A stretch of 64,000 bases of DNA from Solimonas_A sp052035235 (GCA_052035235.1 JBPOHT010000010.1:62001-126000), one strand, 5' to 3'. Positions 40,249 through 48,056 are shown, counted from the stretch's first letter. Notes: generated by a model from the sequence alone, not told the origin. Translations and numbers: made by a program.

Positions 40249-42270
40249 TTACTCGGTCACTTCGCCCAGCAGGGCAGCAATCTCATCTTCAACCTGCTTC
40301 AACTCGGCGTCGATGTGCGCCAGCTTGCGCGGCGGCACGTACTTGTAGAAGTAGCGGTTGAAGTTGATCTCGTAGCCGACGCGGCCGATCTCCTTGTCCT
40401 GCTCGTCGCGAAAGCTCTCGTCCAGCCAGGCATCGGGAAGATGCGGGAGCACTTCGCGAGCCAGGTAGTCGCGCACGCTTTCTGTGAGCGGCACGTTCTC
40501 GTAGTCGGTCAGCTCTGTGTCGGCGACGAGGTTGCCATCGGCATCCGTGACCGGCTCGCCGTCCGGGTCGCGAACGCCGAGCGTATTGACAAGCGCCTTC
40601 AGGAAGGGTTTGCCGACTTTGCCCAGAGACGGGTCGCCGAGCGTGGCCTGTGCGACAAATGACTCCGCCCATGCGACCGGCTGGATTTCCCCGAGGTGCG
40701 CTGCCAAGGCCATCTTCCAGCCTGACTGCTGTTCTTGCGTGAGCTTTGCCCAGGCCTTGTCCTCGTGCACCCGGGCCAGATTCTCGCGGTTGACGTGCAG
40801 GCGCATTCGCAGCGGCCGCAGCACGCGGATGCGGCGATAGCCGAAACTGCGATAGTCCAGCATGCGGCTCAGTTCGGCGGTCTCGGCGGCGGCGTAGAGG
40901 TCGGCAATCTGGCGCTGCTGCTCGTCCCCGATCTTGCGGCGCTTGTTGCCCTCGTTCTTGATCGAGGTCCACAGGCTGGTGGCGTTGATGAGCTGCACCT
41001 TGTGGCGGCGTGCCGTCTGCTTCTTGTTCGACAGCAACCACAAGTAGGTGCCGATGCCGGTGCGGAAGAAAATTTCCGTGGGCAGGGCAACGATGGCTTC
41101 CACCAGATCGTTCTCCAGCAGCCAGCGGCGGATCTCTGATTCCCCGGAGCCGGCGCCGCCGTTGAACAGCGGCGAACCCGACAGCACGATCGCTGCGCGC
41201 CCGCCGCCCTTGCCAGGGAGTTCCAGCTTGCTGGCAAGGTGCAGCAGAAACAGCATCGAGCCGTCATTGATACGCGGCAGGCCGGGGCCGAAGCGTCCGT
41301 CGTACTTCTTCTCCTTGTGCTCGTCCTCAACCGACTTCTGGTCCTTTTCCCACTTCTTGCCGAACGGCGGATTGGCAAGGCAGTAGTGGAAGCGTTCGCC
41401 GGCAAACGCATCCCGCGAAAGCGTACTGAAGGGACCAGCAATGTTCTTGGAGAGGTCTCGACTGCGATCCGTTTCCAGCGTGCGAAGCAGCATGCCGGCG
41501 AGGCAAACCGCGTGGGTTTCCGGCTCCAGCTCCTGCCCGTAGGGAACCAGCACCGGCGGCACCTTGAAGCGGTTCCCGTAGTCGGCGACATGGCTCATCG
41601 CGTCCGAGAGGAACCCGCCGGTTCCGCATGTGGGATCGTATAGCGTGCGGATCAGGCCGGGGTTCGCCTCGAACAGCGCATCGTCCGGGTCGAGCAGCAG
41701 CGTGGTGGCGAGATGCACCACGTCGCGGGGCGTCATGAAGTCTTCAGCGCCTTCGTTCACCTCGGCACCGAATCGCCGGATCAGGTGCTCGTAGAGGTTG
41801 CTCATCACCCGGTCTGGCACCGCATCCGGGTGCAGGTCAACTCCCGCGAAGTTCTTGCAGATCTTGTATAGGAGACCCGCCTTGTCGAGACGGATGACTG
41901 TGTTAGTGAAGTCGAACTGTTCGAAGATGACGCGCGCGTTGTCCGAGAAACGTGCCACGTAGTCCTGGAGGTTCTGGCGGGTCTTGGTGCTGCCCAGCGT
42001 GGCCAGCGTGTAGCCGGAGGTGTTGTAGAACGGGTGGCACGCGACCTGACGCAGGATCAGATCCAGGTCGATACCGCTGTCCCGATGCGCCTCGTGCGCC
42101 GTCTCGACATCCTTCCGGGTTTTGTCCAGCACGCACTCAAGCCGGCGCAGCAACGTGAAAGGCAGGATGACCTTGCCGAAGTCGGTGTGCTTGAAATCCC
42201 CCCAGAGGTCCTCGGCGTTCTTCCAGATGAAGTCCGCCAACGAGGCGCCCGAGCCATTCCCCTCTGCCAT
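40249..42270 (-). CDS. hsdM: Type I DNA adenine methyltransferase subunit HsdM
   Basis: 673 residues. An N-terminal HsdM helical domain (LADFIWKNAEDLWGDFKHTDFGKVILPFTLLRRLE) is followed by the N6-adenine methylase core: EDFMTPRDVV, SAM motif DPTCGTGGF at 212-220, catalytic NPPF at 300-303. With HsdS it protects host DNA. ATG 42270 has a good GGAGA ribosome site; an upstream in-frame TTG (42297) overlaps the predicted transcript start and is less likely. First gene of the six-gene operon. Confidence 0.95.
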   Translation of the reverse strand: MAEGNGSGASLADFIWKNAEDLWGDFKHTDFGKVILPFTLLRRLECVLDKTRKDVETAHEAHRDSGIDLDLILRQVACHPFYNTSGYTLATLGSTKTRQNLQDYVARFSDNARVIFEQFDFTNTVIRLDKAGLLYKICKNFAGVDLHPDAVPDRVMSNLYEHLIRRFGAEVNEGAEDFMTPRDVVHLATTLLLDPDDALFEANPGLIRTLYDPTCGTGGFLSDAMSHVADYGNRFKVPPVLVPYGQELEPETHAVCLAGMLLRTLETDRSRDLSKNIAGPFSTLSRDAFAGERFHYCLANPPFGKKWEKDQKSVEDEHKEKKYDGRFGPGLPRINDGSMLFLLHLASKLELPGKGGGRAAIVLSGSPLFNGGAGSGESEIRRWLLENDLVEAIVALPTEIFFRTGIGTYLWLLSNKKQTARRHKVQLINATSLWTSIKNEGNKRRKIGDEQQRQIADLYAAAETAELSRMLDYRSFGYRRIRVLRPLRMRLHVNRENLARVHEDKAWAKLTQEQQSGWKMALAAHLGEIQPVAWAESFVAQATLGDPSLGKVGKPFLKALVNTLGVRDPDGEPVTDADGNLVADTELTDYENVPLTESVRDYLAREVLPHLPDAWLDESFRDEQDKEIGRVGYEINFNRYFYKYVPPRKLAHIDAELKQVEDEIAALLGEVTE

Positions 42271-42278
42271 CTCATTCT

Positions 42279-42398
42279 CCAACCGCTTTTTGCACAAATG
42301 AGCTTAGCAGTTGAAATGGGGTTGTCAACCACCTTTTGCACGGAACGGGATTCTAACTCTAAGCTTTCCAAATAAAGGGCTTCAACCACTTTTTGCAC
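42279..42398 (-). repeat. Three direct copies of the terminal-repeat core
   Basis: Read on the minus strand, GTGCAAAAAGTGGTTGA (42398-42382, inside the terminal repeat), GTGCAAAAGGTGGTTGA (42341-42325) and GTGCAAAAAGCGGTTGG (42295-42279) share a 17-bp core in the same orientation, starting 57 and 46 bases apart. The inner two overlap the predicted hsdM -35 box and transcript start. They look like transposase-binding sites. Confidence 0.8.
42301..42328 (-). promoter_or_regulatory. Predicted hsdM operon promoter
   Basis: On the minus strand, a perfect -35 TTGACA (42328-42323), a 16-base spacer, and an extended -10 TGcTAAGCT (-10 hexamer at 42306-42301). The -35 box is formed by the end of the middle terminal-repeat-like copy. 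It sits about 31 bases upstream of the hsdM ATG. Confidence 0.6.
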
Positions 42399-42404
42399 TT
42401 AGCC
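42379..42404 (-). repeat. Right terminal inverted repeat (26 bp)
   Basis: Read on the minus strand it starts GGCTAAGTGCAAAAAG and ends TGGTTGAAGC, matching the left end at 23 of 26 bases. The outer edge abuts the A-tract at 42405. Confidence 0.9.
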
Positions 42405-42412
42405 AAAAAAAA
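42405..42412. repeat. Right target-site duplication (A8)
   Basis: Eight of the nine A residues at 42405-42413, matching the A8 at the left junction. The ninth A would belong to the original target. Confidence 0.75.
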
Positions 42413-42413
42413 A

Positions 42414-42447
42414 GCCGCTCACCCTGTCCAAGGGCGAGCGGCTTTTT
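42414..42447. terminator. Bidirectional terminator, target of the insertion
   Basis: GCCGCTCaCCCT (42414-42425) pairs with AGGGcGAGCGGC (42431-42442), one mismatch, 5-base loop. It has an A-run on the left and TTTTT on the right, so it works both ways. Before the insertion it lay just past the monooxygenase stop; it now serves only the TerC-family gene. Confidence 0.8.
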
Positions 42448-42480
42448 GTTACTGCCGTAGGAAGCGGGGAAGCCCGGGGC

Positions 42481-43506
42481 TTACTCGTGATCCCCGCCCT
42501 TTTCCTTGCTGCCGAAGGGATAGGCGCCGCGCGGCTTCTGCGCCTCGCCCGCCTTCGGCGGAATCTTCAGCGACAGCACCATGGTGGTGCCCAGGATCAG
42601 GGCGGTGCCGATCAGCGACCAGGCCACCGGAATCTTGTAGATGTCGATCAGCAGCATCTTGCTACCGATGAACACCAGCACGATCGCCAAGCCGTAAGGC
42701 AGCAGGTGGAAGCGCTCGTGCATGCCCGCCAGCAGGAAGTACATCGCTCGCAGACCCAGGATCGCGAAGACGTTGGAGGTCAGCACGATGAAGGGATCGG
42801 TGGTGATCGCGAAGATCGCCGGGATCGAGTCCACCGCGAATACGATGTCCACGATGCCGATCAGCAGCACCACCACCAGCAACGGGGTGGCCAGCTTCAC
42901 GCCGTCCTTGTAGGTGAAGAAGCGCTCGCCGTCATAGTCCGGCGCAATCTTCATGCGGCGACGCAGCCAGTTCAGCGCCGGGTTGTTGTCCAGGTCCGGC
43001 TCCTGCCCCGCGGCCCACCACATCTTGATGCCGGTGAACAGCAGGAAGGCGCCGAATACGTAGAGGATCCAGTGGAACTGCGCGATCAGCCAGGCGCCCA
43101 CCAGGATCAGCGCGCCGCGCAACACCAGCGCACCGAGGATGCCCAGCATCAGCACGCGCTTCTGGAACTCCGGCGGCACTGCGAAGTAGGTGAACAGCAT
43201 CAGGAAGACGAAGATGTTGTCGACCGCCAGCGCCTTCTCGATCAGATAGCCGGTGATGAACTCCAGCGCCTTGCCGTTGGCCAGCTCACGCGCCGCCTCG
43301 TCGGTGCCTAAACCGCCCAGGCGCCACCAGATGAAGGCCACGAACACGAAGCTGACGGCGATCCAGATCAGCGTCCAGATACCCGCCTCCTTCATCGACA
43401 CGCGATGCGCGCCCTGCCGGTTGAGGGCAAAGAAGTCGATCAGCAGGGCAACGACGACGAAGGCCGCGAAGAGCGACCACAACAACGGACTACCAACGGT
43501 AACCAT
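42481..43506 (-). CDS. TerC/Alx family Mn2+ exporter
   Basis: 341 residues, about nine helices. The two TerC repeats carry the acidic motifs EKALAVDNIFVF (about 89-100) and DIVFAVDSIPAIFAI (about 220-234), which bind metal. Length and the middle insertion (ERFFTYKDGVKLATPLLVVV) match the Alx branch rather than short TerC. Alx/MeeF-type proteins export Mn2+ and lower cytoplasmic Mn load. A yybP-ykoY riboswitch upstream strongly supports a manganese role. The cytoplasmic tail (PPKAGEAQKPRGAYPFGSKEKGGDHE) is polar. Confidence 0.93.
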   Translation of the reverse strand: MVTVGSPLLWSLFAAFVVVALLIDFFALNRQGAHRVSMKEAGIWTLIWIAVSFVFVAFIWWRLGGLGTDEAARELANGKALEFITGYLIEKALAVDNIFVFLMLFTYFAVPPEFQKRVLMLGILGALVLRGALILVGAWLIAQFHWILYVFGAFLLFTGIKMWWAAGQEPDLDNNPALNWLRRRMKIAPDYDGERFFTYKDGVKLATPLLVVVLLIGIVDIVFAVDSIPAIFAITTDPFIVLTSNVFAILGLRAMYFLLAGMHERFHLLPYGLAIVLVFIGSKMLLIDIYKIPVAWSLIGTALILGTTMVLSLKIPPKAGEAQKPRGAYPFGSKEKGGDHE

Positions 43507-43508
43507 GG

Positions 43509-43518
43509 CGGCAAGACC
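43509..43518 (-). promoter_or_regulatory. Riboswitch expression platform next to the start codon
   Basis: The minus-strand GGTCTTGCCG just before the ATG (43504-43506) is the exact complement of the aptamer's conserved CGGCAAGACC (plus coordinates 43554-43563). Pairing of these 10 bases would cover the AAGGT ribosome site. Mn2+ binding would hold the aptamer strand and free the start, giving translational activation; this is inferred. Confidence 0.6.
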
Positions 43519-43551
43519 TTTTTTGGACGGATTTCAGGTGTGGAGCCTGTT

Positions 43552-43668
43552 CCGGTCTTGCCGAGACACGCCGATGGCGTGGACCGCAGTGCCGGGAGAG
43601 ACGAGACCTCCGTCTTCCGTGCTGACGACACTGCAGGAGCGTTGTGACGCCCCGACTACTCCCCGTGA
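43552..43668 (-). ncRNA. yybP-ykoY manganese riboswitch
   Basis: Read on the minus strand, the leader contains the conserved CTCACGGGGAGTAG start, then GTGTCGTCAGCACGG in the middle, and the conserved CGGCAAGACCGG 3' boundary. These are the landmarks of the Mn2+-sensing yybP-ykoY aptamer, and it precedes a TerC-family exporter, its commonest partner. Boundaries are approximate. The adjacent complementary segment at 43509-43518 is described separately. Confidence 0.85.
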
Positions 43669-43800
43669 GAGGTAGGCGAATTACATCCTGCTGCTGTGCC
43701 CGCGTCAATCAAAGACACCACAAGACACTGATCAGTCAGGAATTTTTAGACGCTTGAATCAAGAGTAAACCCGTTCACACCGAGTAGCGCCGCGAAGAGG

Positions 43801-43877
43801 GCGGGTGGTGATGCAGGACCTGACATTGAGTCAGCTCCTGCGAGCCACCCGCTATCGAGGTGCGCCACCGCACCTCG
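43801..43877 (-). terminator. Two hairpins downstream of the esterase gene
   Basis: The first is a long interrupted stem (GCGGGTGG/CCACCCGC at 43801-43808 and 43845-43852, enclosing GCAGGA/TCCTGC and CTGAC/GTCAG). The second is CGAGGTGCG-ccac-CGCACCTCG (43856-43877), perfect. They lie 17-90 bases past the esterase stop. Neither has a T-run, so rho-dependent ending or 3' protection is as likely as intrinsic termination. Confidence 0.6.
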
Positions 43878-43893
43878 CGCATGCCCCAACCCC

Positions 43894-45141
43894 TCAACGC
43901 ACCCGCGGACAATTCCGGCTGATCGACCCCAGCACGCGCGCCACCGTCAGCAGGCTGTCCGGCGCCACCGTCTTGCCCGTGTTGAGCAGCGACACCGAGA
44001 TGTCGCGATCCGGGTCGGCCCAGCAGATGATGTTGAGGAAGCCCAGGTGCCCGAAGGCGTTCGGGCAGTTGGCGCCATAGAGGCCGAAGGGCTTTTCGCC
44101 CAGCACGAAGGCCGGTGAGAAGCGCACCGGCGCCAGCAGCGTGCGGTCGATCTGGATCGGGCCCGCCGGGCGCACCGCCTCGGCAATGGTCTGCGAGCGG
44201 AATACCCGCTTGCCCTCCCAGATGCCGCCATCGAGCAGCATCTGGTAGAAACGGCCGGCGTCGTCGGCGGTGGCATAGATGTTGGCCGCCGGCACCACGG
44301 ATTCCATGAAGCGCTGGTCGTTGGTCAGCACCGCCACTTCGTCGAAATCCAGGTACAGCGCGCGGCGCGCCACGTAGGCCAGCGGCGCGGGCAGGTCCGG
44401 CCCGGTGAAGGCATTGAGTGCTGCCTTGCCCTGGTCTTCCGGCGCCAGGCCGTAGCGCAGGTATTTGCAGCCCAGCGGCTCGGCGATCTCGGTGCGCAGC
44501 AGTTCCTGCAGCGAGCGGCCGCTGACGCGCTGCGCCACGGCACCGGCGATGTAGCCCGCGGTCACCGCATGGTAGGACTGCTGGCGGCCGTGCGCGGCAT
44601 TGGGCTTGGACGCGCACAGCAGCTTCACGATCATGTCGAAGTCGTTGAGCAGCGTCGCATCGACATTCTTCAGCGGCACGTCCGGGATGCCGGCGCGGTG
44701 CGCCAGCAACTGGCGCAGCGTGGTGCTCTCCTTGCCGTTGTTGCCGTACTCCGGCAGGTAGTCGGCGACGCGGCCGTCCAGCTCGAGCTTGCCCTGCTCC
44801 GCCAGCTTGTGGATCAGCATCGCGCTGATCGCCTTGGATGCGGAGAACAGGCAGACCGGCGTCTGCGGCGTCAGCGCAAGCTTCTCGCCGCCCACGCCGG
44901 GCGCCGCGCCACGCGCATGGCCGATGGCGCGGTCCAGGATCACGCGCCCGCCGCGGCGCACGGTCAGCGACACGCCCGGGTGCAGGCCGCTGCGGTACAT
45001 CGCTTCCACCGACGACCAGATACGCTCGCTGGCATCGCGCTTGAGCCCCACGTCGAGCGGATCGGTCTCGGCGGCAGGATCGTAGGACGTGACGGTGGAC
45101 AGGTCGCGCGGGACGGCGACACGGTTCTGGCGGAAAAGCAT
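43894..45141 (-). CDS. Beta-lactamase-fold serine esterase (EstB-like)
   Basis: 415 residues, no signal peptide, so probably cytoplasmic. The SxxK nucleophile motif is SASK at 100-103. The second motif is Tyr190 in SYHAVTAGYI, and FGHLGFLN near the C-terminus replaces the KTG of true beta-lactamases. This combination is typical of family VIII carboxylesterases. LAHRAGIPDVP and GLAPEDQGK are also family-like. It probably hydrolyses small esters. It is divergent from the ABC1 kinase gene. Confidence 0.9.
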   Translation of the reverse strand: MLFRQNRVAVPRDLSTVTSYDPAAETDPLDVGLKRDASERIWSSVEAMYRSGLHPGVSLTVRRGGRVILDRAIGHARGAAPGVGGEKLALTPQTPVCLFSASKAISAMLIHKLAEQGKLELDGRVADYLPEYGNNGKESTTLRQLLAHRAGIPDVPLKNVDATLLNDFDMIVKLLCASKPNAAHGRQQSYHAVTAGYIAGAVAQRVSGRSLQELLRTEIAEPLGCKYLRYGLAPEDQGKAALNAFTGPDLPAPLAYVARRALYLDFDEVAVLTNDQRFMESVVPAANIYATADDAGRFYQMLLDGGIWEGKRVFRSQTIAEAVRPAGPIQIDRTLLAPVRFSPAFVLGEKPFGLYGANCPNAFGHLGFLNIICWADPDRDISVSLLNTGKTVAPDSLLTVARVLGSISRNCPRVR

Positions 45142-45205
45142 GAAAAAAGGGCCCCCGGCTCTCGGATTGGTGACCGGCCAGCAGGCCGGGTCAAAAAGTC
45201 TGCAA

Positions 45206-45222
45206 CAGGCCCCGGGGGCCTG
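45206..45222. repeat. Short GC palindrome
   Basis: CAGGCCCC-g-GGGGCCTG lies between the divergent esterase and ABC1 genes. A related GGGCCCCCGG at about 45149-45158 could pair with it over about 50 bases. Role unknown. Confidence 0.5.
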
Positions 45223-45338
45223 CCATGGCCGCAGCGACAGCCGTCCGGCAGCGGAACTTGCCGGACCGGCGCCGATCCCAAGTGGACGGCAACGGCAGCC
45301 AGCGCGTACCGTCCACCCGAAATCCGCAGACCCCCACG

Positions 45339-46661
45339 ATGAGCGACGAAGACGATCCGAAATCCGGCAAGCCCGCTGCCGGCGCCAAGCGCTTCCTGAA
45401 GATGGCCGGCATGACCGCCTCGCTCGCCGGGCGTTTTGCCGGCCATGCCATCGCCAACGGCTTCCGCAATGCCGAGCAGCGTGACCAGGCCCGCGAGCAG
45501 CTCAACGCCAAGGCCGGCGCGCAGCTCGCGCAGACCCTGGGCGAGCTCAAGGGCGCGGTGATGAAGCTCGGACAGATCGCCTCGCAAGCCGCCGACTTCC
45601 TGCCCGCCGAGATCGCCGAGCCGCTGAAGAAGCTGCAGAAGGAAGCACCGCCGATGCCCTTCGCGGTGATCCGCGAGCAGATCGAGCGCGAGCTGGGCAA
45701 GCCGCTCACGGAACTGTTCCGTGAGCTGGACGCCACGCCCTACGCCGCCGCCTCCATCGGCCAGGTCCACCGCGGCGTGCTGCATGACGGCCGCGAGGTG
45801 GTGGTGAAGGTGCAGTATCCCGGCGTCGCCGCCTCCTGCGATACCGACCTGCGCCAGCTCAAGTTCGCGCTGCGCAGCGCGCGCCTGGTCAAGGTCGGCA
45901 AGGAAGTGCTCGACGAGCTCTTCGACGAGATCCGCGCGCGCCTGCACGAAGAGCTGGACTACGAGCAGGAAGCCCGCAACATGACCCTGTTCCGCGACTA
46001 CTACGCGGACGACCCGAAGATCGTCATCCCCTCCACCGTGGACGCACTGTGCTCCAGGCAGGTGCTGACCATGCTGCTGGAGCCCGGCGACCACCTCGAC
46101 ACCGTCAACGAGCAGTACGACCAGGAACTGCGCAACGAGCTGGCCATCCGCCTGTTCCACTTCATGTGCCGCTCGCTGTTCGGCCTGCAGGCCGTGCATG
46201 CCGATCCCCAGCCCGGCAACTTCGCCTACCGCCGCGACGGCAGCCTGGTGGTCTACGACTTCGGCTGCATCAAGCAGCTGGAGCCGGAGAGCATCGTCGC
46301 CTACCGCGACACCGTGAAGGCCGCGCTGGCCGAGAACTGGGCCGGCGTGGACATCGGCCTGATCCGCCTCGGCGCCCGCGTGCCCGGCTCCGCGCCGGTG
46401 GAAGGCGCCTTCTACGCCGAGTGGCGCCGCATCGTCCTGCGCCCCTTCATCTCCGACGCCCCCTTCGACTTCGCCAGCTCCACCATGCACAAGGCCGCCG
46501 CCGCCAAGGGGCCGGAGGTGCTCAAGCGCATGGACCAGTTCCAGCCCGCCGTGAAGACCGCCTACCTGGACCGCATGGTTGGCGGTCACTACTGGACCCT
46601 GGTGCGCCTGAAGGCCCATGTCGCCCTGGCCCCCTTGCTCCGGGGCTACCTGACCGCCTGA
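45339..46661 (+). CDS. ABC1/UbiB/AarF family atypical kinase
   Basis: 440 residues. The family-specific KxGQ motif is KLGQ at 76-79. The A-rich loop AAASIGQVH (137-145) replaces the glycine-rich loop, and Lys157 lies in VVVKVQYPG. The catalytic HADPQPGN is at 287-294 and YDFG at 306-309. UbiB-type proteins are ATPases needed for coenzyme Q biosynthesis; many bacteria have extra copies of unknown role, and the lack of ubi genes nearby suggests this is one. ATG 45339 begins just ahead of the polar N-terminus. No TM helix pair is obvious at the C-terminus, unlike E. coli UbiB. Confidence 0.9.
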   Translation: MSDEDDPKSGKPAAGAKRFLKMAGMTASLAGRFAGHAIANGFRNAEQRDQAREQLNAKAGAQLAQTLGELKGAVMKLGQIASQAADFLPAEIAEPLKKLQKEAPPMPFAVIREQIERELGKPLTELFRELDATPYAAASIGQVHRGVLHDGREVVVKVQYPGVAASCDTDLRQLKFALRSARLVKVGKEVLDELFDEIRARLHEELDYEQEARNMTLFRDYYADDPKIVIPSTVDALCSRQVLTMLLEPGDHLDTVNEQYDQELRNELAIRLFHFMCRSLFGLQAVHADPQPGNFAYRRDGSLVVYDFGCIKQLEPESIVAYRDTVKAALAENWAGVDIGLIRLGARVPGSAPVEGAFYAEWRRIVLRPFISDAPFDFASSTMHKAAAAKGPEVLKRMDQFQPAVKTAYLDRMVGGHYWTLVRLKAHVALAPLLRGYLTA

Positions 46662-46790
46662 GGGGGTTCTCCCCACTCATTCTTTCCAAAACGTCACGAA
46701 TAAAGTTCCGTCAGCCCGGCTTATTGAACCAAACGACAGGAACTAGGCTGTTCCCAAGCCCGAAAAGGGCAGCCAACCCGGGGAACCGCC

Positions 46791-47213
46791 ATGAACATCC
46801 GTACCGCCTTCACCACTGCCAGCCTCGCCCTCGCCGCGACCCTGGCCCTGCCCGCCGCCGCCCAGACAGCCGCCGACCCGGTGGAAGCCTTCGTCCAGGC
46901 CTTCAACCGCGCCGACCGTCCGAGCCTGACCGCCTACGTCCAGCAGAACTACAGCGCCCGCGCGCTGGAGGAACGCAGCGTCGACGAGCGCGTGGACGCC
47001 CTGCTCGACGCCCACCAGCAGCTCGGCAGCATCGCCTTCCAGGAAGTCAGCGGCGTCGCCCGCGTCTCGATCATCAACGTCCGCAGCAGCCACCTCGTGC
47101 AGGACGCCGACGTGGTCCTGGTGCGCGACTCCGAGCAGCCGGGCTGGATCAGCGACATCTACATCCACCCGGTGGAGCCGGATCCGGTGCTGACGGCAGA
47201 CGCGGCTCGCTGA
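46791..47213 (+). CDS. Secreted small protein, NTF2-like fold
   Basis: 140 residues with a clear signal peptide (MNIRTAFTTASLALAATLALPAAAQ, cleavage about residue 24-25). The mature part reads DPVEAFVQAFNRADRPSLTAYVQQNYSARALEERSVDERVDALLDAHQQLG, which resembles the NTF2-like N-terminal domains found in front of some serine hydrolases. Here the domain stands alone. No catalytic residues can be named. Function unknown. Confidence 0.75.
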   Translation: MNIRTAFTTASLALAATLALPAAAQTAADPVEAFVQAFNRADRPSLTAYVQQNYSARALEERSVDERVDALLDAHQQLGSIAFQEVSGVARVSIINVRSSHLVQDADVVLVRDSEQPGWISDIYIHPVEPDPVLTADAAR

Positions 47214-47227
47214 AGCGAGAAGCTCAC

Positions 47228-47395
47228 TAAGCCCCTCTCCCTCCGGGAGAGGGGTTGGGGGTGAGGGACCCAGGCCTCGGCCAGTCACCGTAGCAGCGTC
47301 CCTCACCTCGGCAACCGCTCCGTGCGTTGCCCTACCTCGGGCATCCATGCCCTCGCCTGCCCCTCTCCCCCCGGGAGAGGGGTAAAGCTCCTGCC
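47228..47395. repeat. C/G-tract palindromic repeat block
   Basis: CCCCTCTCCCTCCGGGAGAGG near 47230-47255 and a second copy of the same hairpin near 47360-47390 flank the 47-bp block (47309-47355) shared with 30207-30253. Same dispersed family as 1651-1754. It separates the NTF2-like and thioesterase genes. Confidence 0.7.
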
Positions 47396-47408
47396 ATCGG
47401 ATCACACC

Positions 47409-47903
47409 ATGTCCCAACTCTTCCGCAGCCCCGCCGTCTTCCGCCGCGTAATGAACCTGTGGCCGCCGTTCTGGGGCACCGGTATCTCCATCGCCGAGCT
47501 GGCGCCGGACTACAGCCGCCTGGTCGTGCGCATGAAGCGGCGCTTCTACAACGCCAACGCCTTTGGCACGCACTTCGGCGGCAGCCTCTACGCCATGTGC
47601 GATCCCTTCTACGTGCTGATGCTGGTACCGCGACTGGGTCCGGATTACCTGGTCTGGGACAAGGCCGCGAGCATCGGCTTCATCAAGCCCGGCCGCGGCA
47701 CGGTCACCGCCGTGTTCGACTGGGACGCCACCGAGATCGAGGAGATCCTGGCGCGCACTGCCAACGGCGAGAAGTACGAACCGCAGCGCGTGGTGGACGT
47801 ACGCGACGAGCGCGGCGAACTGGTCGCGCGGGTGCGCAAGACGCTGTACGTGCGCCGCAGGAAGCCCGAGCCGGTCGCCACGCAGGCACCGGTCAGCGCC
47901 TGA
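47409..47903 (+). CDS. DUF4442 hotdog-fold protein, putative thioesterase
   Basis: 164 residues. The central helix region YNANAFGTHFGGSLYAMCDPFYVLML is the hotdog signature of DUF4442 (YiiD-C-like) proteins, which are acyl-CoA thioesterase relatives. ISIAELAPDYSRLVVRMKRRF precedes it. ATG 47409 gives a standard family length; longer upstream reading is through repeat DNA. It likely acts on acyl-CoAs, consistent with the lipid-degrading context. Confidence 0.87.
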   Translation: MSQLFRSPAVFRRVMNLWPPFWGTGISIAELAPDYSRLVVRMKRRFYNANAFGTHFGGSLYAMCDPFYVLMLVPRLGPDYLVWDKAASIGFIKPGRGTVTAVFDWDATEIEEILARTANGEKYEPQRVVDVRDERGELVARVRKTLYVRRRKPEPVATQAPVSA

Positions 47904-47937
47904 CATCAGGAACCATCATGCCGGCGAAAGCCGTCTG

Positions 47938-48017
47938 TAGGATGTGGTGAGCGCAGCGAACCGCATCGGGCGAAGGCTGCCGTGTCTGATGCGGTTCGCT
48001 GCGCTCACCACATCCTA
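47938..48017. repeat. 30-bp perfect inverted repeat
   Basis: Arm TAGGATGTGG...GAACCGCATC (47938-47967) is matched base for base by 47988-48017, with a 20-base loop. It contains GAGCGCAGCGAACCGC, a motif seen in dispersed bacterial extragenic palindromes. It lies downstream of the thioesterase gene between convergent genes. Confidence 0.9.
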
Positions 48018-48056
48018 CGAGACTGTCATCCAGTCCATCCATGAGTAGCCCCGGCC

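Larger units (their letters stand above)
31847..42404 (-). mobile_element. ISL3-family transposon carrying a type I restriction-modification/defence operon
   Basis: A 10,558-bp element bounded by 26-bp imperfect terminal inverted repeats and an 8-bp A-tract target duplication. All six genes are on the minus strand in one compact operon: hsdM, DUF262/DUF1524 nuclease, hsdS, RES protein, hsdR, transposase. Base composition is visibly less GC-rich than the flanks, and no chromosomal gene is interrupted: the insertion is in the A-tract of the intrinsic terminator at 42414-42442. Because the transposase start overlaps the hsdR stop, the transposase cannot be a separate later IS insertion. ISL3 elements with passenger genes are known; one carrying a full type I system plus RES and GmrSD-like effectors is not one I recognise. 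Confidence 0.88.
43507..43893. other. Intergenic region holding riboswitch and hairpins
   Basis: 387 bases between the esterase and TerC genes, both on the minus strand. It contains the TerC leader with its riboswitch (43510-43668), an AT-richer spacer (about 43690-43790) likely to hold the promoter, and two hairpins that close the esterase transcript. No gene is seen. Confidence 0.7.

Noticed and set aside
42271..42297. TTG at 42297 as the hsdM start
   Set aside because: It lies at the predicted transcript start and within a terminal-repeat-like copy. The ATG at 42270 has a GGAGA ribosome site and begins at the conserved HsdM N-terminus.
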